A stretch of 64,000 nucleotides of DNA from WLXB01 sp040221475 (lineage in GTDB: Bacteria; Pseudomonadota; Alphaproteobacteria; Rhodospirillales; Rhodospirillaceae): NCBI GenBank assembly GCA_040221475.1, contig JAVKEJ010000058.1:124001-188000 (forward strand). The letters are read 5' to 3'. This document shows, piece by piece, positions 51,148 through 60,118 of this stretch. The notes under the pieces are model-generated. The model was given only the letters and a program-made list of their open reading frames with translations. It made no database searches and was not told the origin of the DNA. Position 1 is the stretch's first letter. Every line of letters starts with the position of its first letter. A program made the position numbers and the translations under genes.

Positions 51148-53094
51148 GTGAAATCTCTCAGCAGCATATTTACCCAGCCGCGCAACCTTATTGTGCTGAT
51201 GCATGATACAGCCATGGCCTTCATTGCTCTGGGCATTGCTTTTTTTCTGCGCCTGGGGCCTGGCATGTTCGATCAGATGGGGGTCGTACTGCAGCTTTCT
51301 GCGGTCTATGCAGCCCTCGCTTTGGTTGTGTATCTGTTTACCGGATTGTACCGTCACGTCTGGGCCTACGTTTCCTTCGCTGATGGCGTAAATATTGTCC
51401 GCTCAGCGACATTGGTTTCTCTCGCGTTTCTTCCTCTGATGTTTCTGTTTACCCGGCTGGAGGATTTGCCCCGGTCGGTTCCGATTATTGGCTGGTTTGT
51501 CCTGGTTGTGATTCTGGCCGGCCCGCGTCTTGCGTTTCGTCTGATTAAAGACCGCCGTTTTGGATTTTTTGGCACCGTCCACGCTGTGCCCACGCCCGTG
51601 TTGCTCATTGGAGCTGGCGACGACGCAGCCCATTTTATGCGTGCGACCAAACTGGATCCTCAGAGCCAGTATCTTGTTGTTGGTTTGGTGACGGCAACGC
51701 CGACCCGTGTGGGTCAAATCATGCACGGGGCCGAAGTGCTTGGGCAGGACAATGATATCGAAGTCATCATTGAACGCCTGACATCGCGCGGGTTAAGACC
51801 CAAACGCCTGATCCTGGCGCGGCCAGAAAACCAGCGCGATATTCTGGGCGAGCTCCTGCGGGTCTCTCAAGACACTAATATTCCTCTGGCGAAGCTGCCG
51901 CCTGTGACGGATGTCCGTAGCTATGATGAGCCAGATTTTGCGCCCCGGCCCATTCTGCTTGAAGATCTTCTTGGGCGACCACCGCGCAGCCTAGACCGGG
52001 ACGCCATGCAGGCATTGATCAAAAGCAAGCGCATCCTCATTACCGGGGCCGGTGGGTCTATTGGATCTGAACTGGTGCGCCAGATTGCCGCTGCGGGCCC
52101 CGTCAACGTGGCGCTGCTCGATCATGGAGAATTTAATCTCTACACGATTGAGATGGAGACACGAATCAATTGGCCAGCCCTGGAGATCCAGCCGATCATT
52201 GCGGATGTGCGGGATAGCATTCGCATCAATTCCGTTATTGCCACGTTTAAGCCAGATATCGTGTTTCACGCTGCCGCCCTAAAACATGTTCCCATGGTTG
52301 AGCATAATCCCTTGGAAGGGCTTGCGACCAATGTGATTGGGACCCGCATTGTTGCGGATGCTTGTCAGGTCCACGGTGTGCCGGAGATGGTCTTGATTTC
52401 TACAGACAAGGCCGTGAACCCGTCGAACGTGATGGGCGGCGGCAAACGCCTCGCGGAAATGTATTGTCAGGCTGCAGATATCGATAGTCAGGGAACGCGC
52501 TACATTACGGTCCGGTTTGGGAACGTGCTGGGGTCGACGGGCTCGGTCGTGCCGTTGTTCCAGAAACAATTAACCGCTGGCGGGCCGTTGACGGTGACCC
52601 ATCCCGATATTCAGCGCTACTTCATGACGGTTGAAGAAGCTGTTGAGCTGGTGCTTCAAGCCGCTGCGTTAGGTCCCAGCCGCGACGATAAAGGTGGAAC
52701 CTACGTTCTTGATATGGGCACGCCCGTAAAAATCATGGACTTGGCGCGTCAGGTGATTCGCCTGGCCGGTAAAATCCCAGAGACTGAGATCAAAATTGAA
52801 ATCACTGGCTGCCGACCCGGCGAAAAACTCACCGAAGAGCTTTTCCATGAGGATGAGCCCCCAGTCCCTACCGATATGGATGGGATTCTCATTGCCCGCT
52901 CACGGTCTCAATCAACATCCTTTACTGAACTGGCCTCAAAAATGGACCAATTGGCCGAGGCTTGTGCCGCGCAGAATGAGCGGGCAGCGATGAAGATTCT
53001 TTTTGAGTTGGTGCCCGAGTTGAACCGTGAAATCCCAATGCCAGAAACCCTCAGCAGCCCTGCTCCGCCGCCAAAGCTAAAATTGGCAACGTAG
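51148..53094 (+). CDS. Membrane-bound nucleotide-sugar 4,6-dehydratase (PglF/WbpM/CapD-like)
   Basis: A 648-residue protein. Four hydrophobic helices lie in residues 10-130, then a first nucleotide-binding-like region (TPVLLIGAGDDAAHFMRA), and from about residue 290 the SDR dehydratase domain: ILITGAGGSIGSELVRQIA, FHAAALKHVPMVEHNPLEG, STDKAVNPSNVMGGGKRLAEM and VRFGNVLGSTGSVVPLF. Long forms of this kind convert UDP-GlcNAc to the 4-keto-6-deoxy sugar for bacillosamine, QuiNAc or FucNAc. The start is GTG at 51148, with only a distant AAGGA. It works naturally with the PglD-like gene upstream. Confidence 0.92.
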   Translation: MKSLSSIFTQPRNLIVLMHDTAMAFIALGIAFFLRLGPGMFDQMGVVLQLSAVYAALALVVYLFTGLYRHVWAYVSFADGVNIVRSATLVSLAFLPLMFLFTRLEDLPRSVPIIGWFVLVVILAGPRLAFRLIKDRRFGFFGTVHAVPTPVLLIGAGDDAAHFMRATKLDPQSQYLVVGLVTATPTRVGQIMHGAEVLGQDNDIEVIIERLTSRGLRPKRLILARPENQRDILGELLRVSQDTNIPLAKLPPVTDVRSYDEPDFAPRPILLEDLLGRPPRSLDRDAMQALIKSKRILITGAGGSIGSELVRQIAAAGPVNVALLDHGEFNLYTIEMETRINWPALEIQPIIADVRDSIRINSVIATFKPDIVFHAAALKHVPMVEHNPLEGLATNVIGTRIVADACQVHGVPEMVLISTDKAVNPSNVMGGGKRLAEMYCQAADIDSQGTRYITVRFGNVLGSTGSVVPLFQKQLTAGGPLTVTHPDIQRYFMTVEEAVELVLQAAALGPSRDDKGGTYVLDMGTPVKIMDLARQVIRLAGKIPETEIKIEITGCRPGEKLTEELFHEDEPPVPTDMDGILIARSRSQSTSFTELASKMDQLAEACAAQNERAAMKILFELVPELNREIPMPETLSSPAPPPKLKLAT

Positions 53095-53103
53095 TCTTTA
53101 AAG

Positions 53104-53123
53104 AACGGCGTATAAGCCGTTTT
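53104..53123 (+). terminator. Possible intrinsic terminator after the dehydratase gene
   Basis: AACGGC (53104-53109), a 6-base loop, GCCGTT (53116-53121), extendable by two weaker pairs, and four T residues ending at 53123. It is ten bases past the stop and 76 bases before purH. The short stem and T run make it a weak candidate. Confidence 0.4.
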
Positions 53124-53198
53124 CCCGGCTGTACAGGCATGTTAAACCCCGTCTCTCCGTTGCTCTAAAATTCGCTCCCAATCAATTCCGAGGTCTCC

Positions 53199-54776
53199 AT
53201 GTCTGCTCCCGCCGTTCGTCGCGCTTTACTCTCCGTTTCTGACAAATCGGGCCTTGTGGAGTTTGCCAAGTTTCTGGCGGAGAAAGGCGTCGAACTGGTT
53301 TCAACCGGCGGCACCGCGAAAGCCATCGCAGAGGCGGGGTTGGCCGTTCGCGAAGTGTCAGACCTGACCGGGTTTCCTGAGATGCTGGACGGCCGGGTCA
53401 AAACTCTTCATCCCAATGTTCACGGCGGCTTGTTGGGCGTACGGGGCAATGCTGAACATGAAGCGACTATGGCCGAGCATCATATTTCTGCCATCGATCT
53501 GATTGTCGTTAATTTGTACCCCTTTGAAAAAACAGTCGCCGCGGGCTCCGATTTTGCGACCTGTATCGAAAACATCGACATCGGCGGGCCCGCTATGATT
53601 CGCTCGGCTGCAAAAAACCATGCCGGGGTTGCCGTTGTGGTGGACCCCCAAGATTATGCTCAAGTCAAAGCAGATATGATTGCGAACGACGGTGCGGTGT
53701 CTGAAGATTTGCGCACGATTCTTGCCGCCCGTGCGTTCTCAAGAACGGCGGCCTATGACAGCGCCATCTCAACCTGGTTTGCTGATCAACTGGGTGAAAC
53801 GTTCCCCCGGTGGCTGTCGACCACGGGCACAAAGAAGCAGGATTTGCGCTACGGTGAAAATCCACACCAAGAAGCCGCGCTTTACTTAACGGGCGATTCA
53901 CGGCCCGGCGTTGCCACAGCGCAGCAGGTTCAGGGCAAAGAGCTGAGTTATAACAACATCAATGATACGGACGCGGCCTTTGAATTGGTGGCTGAATTTG
54001 AGCAACCAGCCGTTGCGATCATCAAGCATGCCAATCCGTGTGGGGTCGCGGTTGCCGGTGATTGTCTGTCAGCCTATGCCAAAGCACTGGCCTGCGACCC
54101 TGTGTCCGCATTCGGCGGGATTGTCGCGCTCAACCGTCCTCTTGACGAAGCGCTGGCGCTGAAGATCACCGAGCTGTTTACGGAAGTTGTGATTGCACCA
54201 GAGGCTGACGATGCGGCCAAAAAAGTGTTTTCAAAGAAAAAGAATTTACGCCTTCTGTTGACCGGCAGCATGCCGGATGTGTCTGCACCTGCCCGGATGA
54301 TCAAGCCCGTCGCCGGCGGTTTATTGGCCCAAACCAAAGACACAGGCCATATCCGCTCAGGTGATCTCAAGGTCGTGACAGCAATCAAGCCGTCAGAACA
54401 TCAGATTGATGACATGCTGTTCGCGTTCACCATCGCGAAACACGTTAAATCCAACACCATTGTCTATGCCAAAAACGGTGCGACAGTGGGTATTGGTGCC
54501 GGGCAGATGAGCCGCGTTGACTCCGCGCGTATCGCTGCGGCCAAGGCGCGTGATGCTGCCGCTGAAGCGGGTTTAGATACACCAGCAACCGTTGGTTCTG
54601 TTGTGGCGTCTGATGCGTTCTTCCCGTTCACTGATGGTTTGCTCGCAGCCGTTGAGGCGGGGGCAACGGCTGTCATTCAGCCTGGTGGGTCTATTCGCGA
54701 TGATGAGGTTATTGCCGCTGCGGATGAAAAAGGTCTGGCGATGGTCTTTACGGGCATGCGCCACTTTCGGCACTAA
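53199..54776 (+). CDS. purH: Bifunctional AICAR transformylase/IMP cyclohydrolase
   Basis: A 525-residue PurH catalysing the last two steps of de novo IMP synthesis. The N-terminal MGS-like cyclohydrolase domain begins RRALLSVSDKSGLVEFAKFL and includes SDLTGFPEMLDGRVKTLHP. The C-terminal transformylase has LRYGENPHQEAALY, the catalytic IKHANPCGVA and KSNTIVYAKNGATVGIGAGQ. Length is as in E. coli (529). It is monocistronic here, sitting between glycan genes with no functional link apparent, and it converges on the UMF1 transporter gene (17-base gap). Confidence 0.97.
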   Translation: MSAPAVRRALLSVSDKSGLVEFAKFLAEKGVELVSTGGTAKAIAEAGLAVREVSDLTGFPEMLDGRVKTLHPNVHGGLLGVRGNAEHEATMAEHHISAIDLIVVNLYPFEKTVAAGSDFATCIENIDIGGPAMIRSAAKNHAGVAVVVDPQDYAQVKADMIANDGAVSEDLRTILAARAFSRTAAYDSAISTWFADQLGETFPRWLSTTGTKKQDLRYGENPHQEAALYLTGDSRPGVATAQQVQGKELSYNNINDTDAAFELVAEFEQPAVAIIKHANPCGVAVAGDCLSAYAKALACDPVSAFGGIVALNRPLDEALALKITELFTEVVIAPEADDAAKKVFSKKKNLRLLLTGSMPDVSAPARMIKPVAGGLLAQTKDTGHIRSGDLKVVTAIKPSEHQIDDMLFAFTIAKHVKSNTIVYAKNGATVGIGAGQMSRVDSARIAAAKARDAAAEAGLDTPATVGSVVASDAFFPFTDGLLAAVEAGATAVIQPGGSIRDDEVIAAADEKGLAMVFTGMRHFRH

Positions 54777-54793
54777 GACATTGCTTCGACCGC

Positions 54794-56071
54794 TTATTTG
54801 GGCTCTTTGACGGTCTGTAAAAGCATCAAGCCAACAATTAGAAACACCAAAATAGTCGCCATGCCGATGCGTTGACTCCCGGCCAGTGCTGTTACGCCCC
54901 CCACGGCAAAAGGTCCGACAAAGCTGGTGACTTTTCCAGAGACGGCATACAAGCCAAACATCTCACCCCGCATTGCAGGAGGAGCGAGCCGCGCCATGAA
55001 GGTTCTGCTTGCGGCTTGCACGGGTCCAAAGAACGTACTCATGATAAGTGCAGCAATCCAAAACTGCGGCACGGTTTGAGCGATGAGAACGCTGATGGCC
55101 GATATAGTAAGGGCGGATAAACTGATCGTCAGAGTCAGCTTGGATCCATAACGATCATCAACCCAGCCAAACACAGCTGCTCCTAAACCGGCTGTTACAT
55201 TGAGGGCGATGCCGAAAATAATAATGTCTTCGAGCGTCATACCAAAGGTGCCAGCCGCGTAAATACCGCCGAACGCAAACATGGTGTTGACGCCGTCAAT
55301 GTAAACCATACGTGCAATGAGAAAGCGGAAACTGTTAGCGTTTTGTTTTACATTACGCAGCGTCGCGATCAGGGTTGATAACCCCTGTTTCATAGCCGCT
55401 GTAAGTGGGACCTGCGTGCTAGGCGTGTCGGGCGTAAAAGCAAACAACGGCCACGTAAACAACGCGATCCAAACAGCGGTTAGTAAGAGCGTTGCGCGAA
55501 CATGCTCAGCGTCGTTTGTATCCAGGTTAAACGGGGCCGGATCCGCCTGAACAAATCCAACTAAGGCCAAAATCAGGCATATCAATCCACCCGCGTAGCC
55601 AAGGCCCCACGCCAGCCCTGAAACGCGACCCAAGCGATCGGGTGTTGTCAGGTTTGGAAGCATGGTGTTGTAGAAAACCAGACCAACTTCAAAGCCGACC
55701 GTGCCAAATACCACCAGGGTCAGGGCCAGGGGAATGGAGTCTGTTCCCGGCTTGGCAAACCACAGCGTGGCTGTGGCCACCACGCACATCAGTGTAAAAA
55801 AAGCCAGCCAGGGCTTTCTGCGACCCGTATGATCGGCAATCGCGCCGGAGATCGGGCTCGTGAGCGCAATAATCACGCCAGCAATTCCGGTGGCTAATCC
55901 CCAAAGGGACGTGCCGGTTGTTGGGTCTGGCGCAATGGCTTGGGTAAAATAAGCTGAAAAGACAAAGGTGGAAACGACGGTTGTGAAGCCTGAGTTTCCA
56001 AAATCAAAAAAGGCCCAGGCCCACAACCCTTTCTGAGATGTCTTGGGGGCATGAGGAGTAATGGCTGTCAT
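54794..56071 (-). CDS. MFS transporter, UMF1 (Atg22-like) family
   Basis: A 425-residue transporter with about 12 helices. The N-terminal LWAWAFFDFGNSGFTTVVSTF, the loop SPISGAIADHTGRRKPWLAFF and the later FFGPVQAASRTFMARLAPP are characteristic of the UMF1/Vps-like MFS family. In bacteria these are orphan permeases; related yeast Atg22 exports amino acids. Its ATG overlaps the stop of the Gfo/Idh gene (ATGA), so it is the third gene of the set DegT - Gfo/Idh - UMF1. Transported solute unknown. Confidence 0.87.
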   Translation of the reverse strand: MTAITPHAPKTSQKGLWAWAFFDFGNSGFTTVVSTFVFSAYFTQAIAPDPTTGTSLWGLATGIAGVIIALTSPISGAIADHTGRRKPWLAFFTLMCVVATATLWFAKPGTDSIPLALTLVVFGTVGFEVGLVFYNTMLPNLTTPDRLGRVSGLAWGLGYAGGLICLILALVGFVQADPAPFNLDTNDAEHVRATLLLTAVWIALFTWPLFAFTPDTPSTQVPLTAAMKQGLSTLIATLRNVKQNANSFRFLIARMVYIDGVNTMFAFGGIYAAGTFGMTLEDIIIFGIALNVTAGLGAAVFGWVDDRYGSKLTLTISLSALTISAISVLIAQTVPQFWIAALIMSTFFGPVQAASRTFMARLAPPAMRGEMFGLYAVSGKVTSFVGPFAVGGVTALAGSQRIGMATILVFLIVGLMLLQTVKEPK

Positions 56072-56991
56072 AACAAACCGGCGTGCTGCCGGATTTGATT
56101 GGCCAAGTGCAAGGCTTGCGCCCCCTCTGCGCCCGAGGCGATTGGGCTGTCTTGATTTTGAGTGAGTTGGGCAAACGCCCGCAGTTGCGCCCGCAAGGCA
56201 TCACGATCATCCACTTTAATTTCTGTTTTCGTGCTGCTTTGAATTTCAACAACCGTCTTCGCCGCAAAGTCGATCCGATATTGCGTCGTGCCAACGCCTA
56301 TTTGTAAATCTCTATGCTGTGTTTTTGCCGCCCGGCTGACTTGGAACTGCGCGGTCGATTGATCATCAAATGTAAGATGCGTCGTAATATCTTCTGTCGT
56401 CGCGCCCGGTGCAACGCTGATAGAGGCAACGTCTGACTCTAAAAACAACGTCATGAGGTCCAGATCGTGAATCATCAGATCAAGAACAGCATCCACATCG
56501 TAATTTCGCGGTGATGGTAAATTAAGTCTGCGCGCACTGAAGCTGGAAACAGCATGCCCGTCTTTTATGTTATCACGCAGAGCACTGCGCAGCGTTATGA
56601 TCGTCGGATTAAACCGCTCGATATGGCCGATTGCCAGCGCAGCGCCGCCAGCGCCAGCAGCCTTAATAATGGCCTGTGCTTCATCATCATCAACAGCAAT
56701 GGGTTTTTCAATCAGGCAGGCGATACCAGCTTCCAGCAATGGGACTGCGACTGCGCGATGGTGTCGCGTTGATACAGCGATAACGGCCATATCAATCTGT
56801 CCAACCAAATCGTTTATGTTGCTGATGGCTTTGCAGGTGAAGTCTTGCGCGACCTGTTTTGCAACATCGGTCTGTTGATCACTCACAGCGACCAGCTCAA
56901 CCACCTCGACGTCGGCACAGGCTCTGACATGATGCATCCCCATGCGCCCTAAGCCGATGACGGCGACCCGAGGCGTGGTGTCCGTACTCAT
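56068..56991 (-). CDS. Gfo/Idh/MocA oxidoreductase, probable UDP-GlcNAc 3-dehydrogenase (GnnA-like)
   Basis: A 307-residue NAD-dependent sugar dehydrogenase. The Rossmann start RVAVIGLGRMGMHHVRAC, the CLIEKPIA motif (EKP lysine) and, in the substrate domain, AIGHIERFNPTIITLRSAL and VLDLMIHDLDL match UDP-N-acetylglucosamine 3-dehydrogenase-type members. Together with the DegT aminotransferase immediately upstream (13-base gap) and msbA divergently transcribed, this suggests synthesis of UDP-GlcNAc3N, the precursor of 2,3-diamino-glucose lipid A (GnnA/GnnB). WbpB/WlbA-type pathways are an alternative. Family is firm, role inferred. Confidence 0.78.
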   Translation of the reverse strand: MSTDTTPRVAVIGLGRMGMHHVRACADVEVVELVAVSDQQTDVAKQVAQDFTCKAISNINDLVGQIDMAVIAVSTRHHRAVAVPLLEAGIACLIEKPIAVDDDEAQAIIKAAGAGGAALAIGHIERFNPTIITLRSALRDNIKDGHAVSSFSARRLNLPSPRNYDVDAVLDLMIHDLDLMTLFLESDVASISVAPGATTEDITTHLTFDDQSTAQFQVSRAAKTQHRDLQIGVGTTQYRIDFAAKTVVEIQSSTKTEIKVDDRDALRAQLRAFAQLTQNQDSPIASGAEGAQALHLANQIRQHAGLL

Positions 56992-57004
56992 AATACTCAG
57001 GCGC

Positions 57005-58144
57005 TTAGCTGTTTAAAGCTGTGCGGATGGCAGCAATCACCCGGTCTTGAGCCTCTGGCGTCAAGTAAGGGTGCATCGGCAGGCTAACGACCTGGGTCGC
57101 AATTTTTTCCGTAACGGGCAGCCCGTTTCCGGAAACTGGAAAGCCAGCATAAGGGTTGTGGGTATGCAGGGGGTGTCTATAAAACACCGCCGTAGGAATG
57201 TTGTCGGCAGACAAGCGTTCCACGATCAAATCACGCTGATCTGACACAATTGTATACTGCGCCCAGACGGACGTTGCGCCATCAATCACCTGGGGTGTCT
57301 GGACCACATCGTTCAGACCGTCATGATATCTCTTTGCAACCGCGTTGCGCTTTTCGCATTCGTCGTCAAAAATTTTCAGCTTCTGCAACAAGACGGCAGC
57401 CTGAATGGAATCAAAGCGCGCTGTGAGTCCTAAAGACTCTGCTTTTACACTGCGACCGCCATTGCCATGAACCCGCATATTTTTCATGCGCTCATAGAGG
57501 ACTGTGTCGTCCGTCAGGACAGCGCCACCGTCACCATAGCATCCCAGGGGTTTGGAGGGGTAAAAGCTGGTGCCGGTCACGCGCCCGAGGGACCCAACCG
57601 GAGAACCCTTGTAAGATGCCCCAAAACTTTGCGCGCCGTCATCAAGAATCCAAAGGCCGTTATGTTCGGCAAAGGCGCGTATGGGGTCAAAATCAGCCGG
57701 CTGACCAAAAAGGTCGACGGTCATAATGGCACGCACTGTTATGTTTGCACGCGCGGCGGCCTGTAAGGCGGCCTCAAGGTTATCGGGATCCATGTTGAAC
57801 GTGTGCGGATCAATATCCACGAACACGGGTGTTGCACGGCGCAAGGCGATAACTTCAGCAGACGATGTAAATGTAAAAGAGGGCACCAAAACGCCATCGC
57901 CGGGGCCGATGTCCGCCGCCATGAGGGGCAGAATCAACGCGTCCGTGCCGCTGGCGCAGGACAGGCAATGTTTGACGCCTGCGCGCTTGGCCATCTGATC
58001 TTCGACCTCTGCGACCTCCGGACCCATAATAAAGGCGCCGTGCTCTAAAACACGGGCGATCGCGTCATCAATGTCCTGGGAAATGCGTGCCCGTTGGGCT
58101 TGAAGATCGATAAACGACAAGGGCGGGGACGTTGTATCGCGCAT
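57005..58144 (-). CDS. DegT/DnrJ/EryC1 sugar aminotransferase (GnnB/WbpE-like)
   Basis: A 379-residue PLP-dependent aminotransferase acting on keto-sugar nucleotides. It starts with SFIDLQAQRARI, followed by GAFIMGPEVAEVE, the cofactor-ring region SCASGTDALILPLMA, LDDGAQSFGASYKG, and the Schiff-base lysine in TSFYPSKPLGCYGDGGAV. It heads the minus-strand set with the Gfo/Idh dehydrogenase, as expected if the dehydrogenase makes the 3-keto sugar and this enzyme aminates it. It could also serve the PglF/PglD-like pair 4 kb away, which lacks its own aminotransferase. Confidence 0.88.
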   Translation of the reverse strand: MRDTTSPPLSFIDLQAQRARISQDIDDAIARVLEHGAFIMGPEVAEVEDQMAKRAGVKHCLSCASGTDALILPLMAADIGPGDGVLVPSFTFTSSAEVIALRRATPVFVDIDPHTFNMDPDNLEAALQAAARANITVRAIMTVDLFGQPADFDPIRAFAEHNGLWILDDGAQSFGASYKGSPVGSLGRVTGTSFYPSKPLGCYGDGGAVLTDDTVLYERMKNMRVHGNGGRSVKAESLGLTARFDSIQAAVLLQKLKIFDDECEKRNAVAKRYHDGLNDVVQTPQVIDGATSVWAQYTIVSDQRDLIVERLSADNIPTAVFYRHPLHTHNPYAGFPVSGNGLPVTEKIATQVVSLPMHPYLTPEAQDRVIAAIRTALNS

Positions 58145-58336
58145 AAATCATACCTATCGGCGGGCAGAGTTGGCCACTATACCTCAATGCGGGAACTATG
58201 CGGCCAAAAGAAGGCGCAACCTACAACTTCGGCCTGACTCTTGTAAACGTGGAGTTCATGATCAAGTTTGGGCGCACCACGCTCAATTGGCATGCACTGG
58301 ACAATCTTGCATCAGGACCGTTTACTGCGGAGCAGT

Positions 58337-60118
58337 ATGAGTAAACCAGAGACATCAAGCCAAACGGGCCCGTTGCTGCGCCGACTGGTCAAAGAGGCCG
58401 TCGCGCCCTATGCCTCAAGGTTGGCCATGGCCGCCGTGTTTATGGTCCTGGTCGCGGCCATGACAGCGGCGCTGGCGTGGCTGATGGACCCTGTCGTCAA
58501 TCGCGTGTTCGTCGAACGGCGCAGTGATTTATTATGGTCTGTTGGCGGGGCCGTTTTTGCGGTGTTTGCCATCAAAGGCGCTGCCACATATGCCCAAACG
58601 GTTCTGATGACGGGCGTCGGGCAGTCTGTGCTGATGGACATGCAGAACCGCCTGTTCCGGCACCTCATGACTCAAGACCTGGCGTTTTACCAAAGACACT
58701 CTACGGGCAGTCTGATTTCACGCTTCACCACCGATATCGGGATGATGCGTCAAGCCGTATCCACGGCGCTTACGGGTCTTGGGAAAGACAGTCTCTCGGT
58801 TATTTTTTTAGTGGCGGTGATGTTCTATCAAGACTGGTTGTTGGCCACGATTGCCTTTGTCGTATTTCCCGCAACCGTCATCCCGATTACGCGGCTGGGG
58901 CGGCGCTTGCGCCACGTCACCGCCGATACCCAGGTTCAAACCGGTGGCCTGATGACCGTCTTACAGCAAACGTTTTCCGGCATGAGGCTGGTCAAGTCCT
59001 ACCAATTGGAAGATTACGAGATCAAACAAGCCGCGGGTATGACCCGGTCCGTGCGCGACTTGGTCATGGGGGCTGAGCGGATCAAGGCCATCTCTAGTCC
59101 GCTGATGGAAACCGTTGGTGGTGTAGCGGTCACCATCGTCATTGTGTATGGCGGCTGGCGGGTCATCCAAGACACCACCACGCCGGGGGCCTTCTTTTCC
59201 TTTATCACGGCGTTGTTGATGGCCTACCGGCCAATGAAGGCCCTGGCAAATCTCAACTCTCAAATTCAAGAGGGCTTGGCCGGGGCAGAGCGTCTGTTCG
59301 CGCTACTTGATGAACACTCAGACCTCAAAGAACAGGCGCACGCAAAACCGCTGCAAATTAACGGGGGCGGCATTCGCTTCAATAAAGTTTCGTTTTCCTA
59401 TGAGGATCAAACGCAAGTTTTGCGTGAGCTTTCGCTAGAGGCTTTGCCGGGCAAGACGACGGCGTTGGTTGGTCCGTCTGGCTCTGGCAAAACAACAATC
59501 CTCAATTTGATTCCACGGTTTTTTGATCCAGTCTCCGGGGCCGTTGAAATTGATTCCCAAGACATCAAAGGAGCGACGCTTACCTCCGTCCGTGCGTCCA
59601 TTGCCCTGGTCACGCAAGACGTGCTTCTGTTTGATGACACCGTGGCAAACAATATTCGCTTTGGAAAACCCGATGCGACGCATGAAGAAATTGTGGCTGC
59701 GGCAAAAGCAGCGGACGCCGATGTGTTTATCTCCGCCATGAAAAACGGCTATGAGACGCTGGTGGGTGAACGGGGTGAGTCCCTGTCAGGGGGGCAGCGT
59801 CAACGCATTGCCATCGCCCGGGCGATTCTTAAAAATGCACCGATCTTATTGTTGGACGAGGCCACCAGTGCCCTCGACGCAGAGACTGAAACGCAAGTGC
59901 AGGCGGCCATGGACGCGCTCCGCAAAGATCGCACGACAGTGGTGATTGCGCACCGGTTGGCAACGGTCCAACATGCGGACTGCATTCATGTAGTGGTCAA
60001 TGGCCAGGTTGTTGAAAGCGGTCGTCACGATGACCTGATCGCTCAAGATGGCGCTTATGCGCGTTTGTATCGTTTACAATTTGCGGCGTCAGATGCCGTC
60101 GATACAGCCGCAGCTTAG
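58337..60118 (+). CDS. msbA: Lipid A/LPS flippase-type ABC exporter MsbA
   Basis: The ATG at 58337, with GGAG upstream, gives 593 residues; an in-frame ATG at 58268 adds an unconserved stretch. The fused half-transporter has six transmembrane helices (about 25-310) followed by an ATPase: Walker A VGPSGSGKTTILNL, Q-loop near VTQDVLLFDD, signature LSGGQRQRIAIARAIL, Walker B LLLDEATSALD and the switch His in VIAHRLATVQ. MsbA moves lipid A-core across the inner membrane. It is divergent from the GnnA/GnnB-like genes, and its TAG overlaps the stop of the convergent TPR-GT41 gene. Confidence 0.9.
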   Translation: MSKPETSSQTGPLLRRLVKEAVAPYASRLAMAAVFMVLVAAMTAALAWLMDPVVNRVFVERRSDLLWSVGGAVFAVFAIKGAATYAQTVLMTGVGQSVLMDMQNRLFRHLMTQDLAFYQRHSTGSLISRFTTDIGMMRQAVSTALTGLGKDSLSVIFLVAVMFYQDWLLATIAFVVFPATVIPITRLGRRLRHVTADTQVQTGGLMTVLQQTFSGMRLVKSYQLEDYEIKQAAGMTRSVRDLVMGAERIKAISSPLMETVGGVAVTIVIVYGGWRVIQDTTTPGAFFSFITALLMAYRPMKALANLNSQIQEGLAGAERLFALLDEHSDLKEQAHAKPLQINGGGIRFNKVSFSYEDQTQVLRELSLEALPGKTTALVGPSGSGKTTILNLIPRFFDPVSGAVEIDSQDIKGATLTSVRASIALVTQDVLLFDDTVANNIRFGKPDATHEEIVAAAKAADADVFISAMKNGYETLVGERGESLSGGQRQRIAIARAILKNAPILLLDEATSALDAETETQVQAAMDALRKDRTTVVIAHRLATVQHADCIHVVVNGQVVESGRHDDLIAQDGAYARLYRLQFAASDAVDTAAA

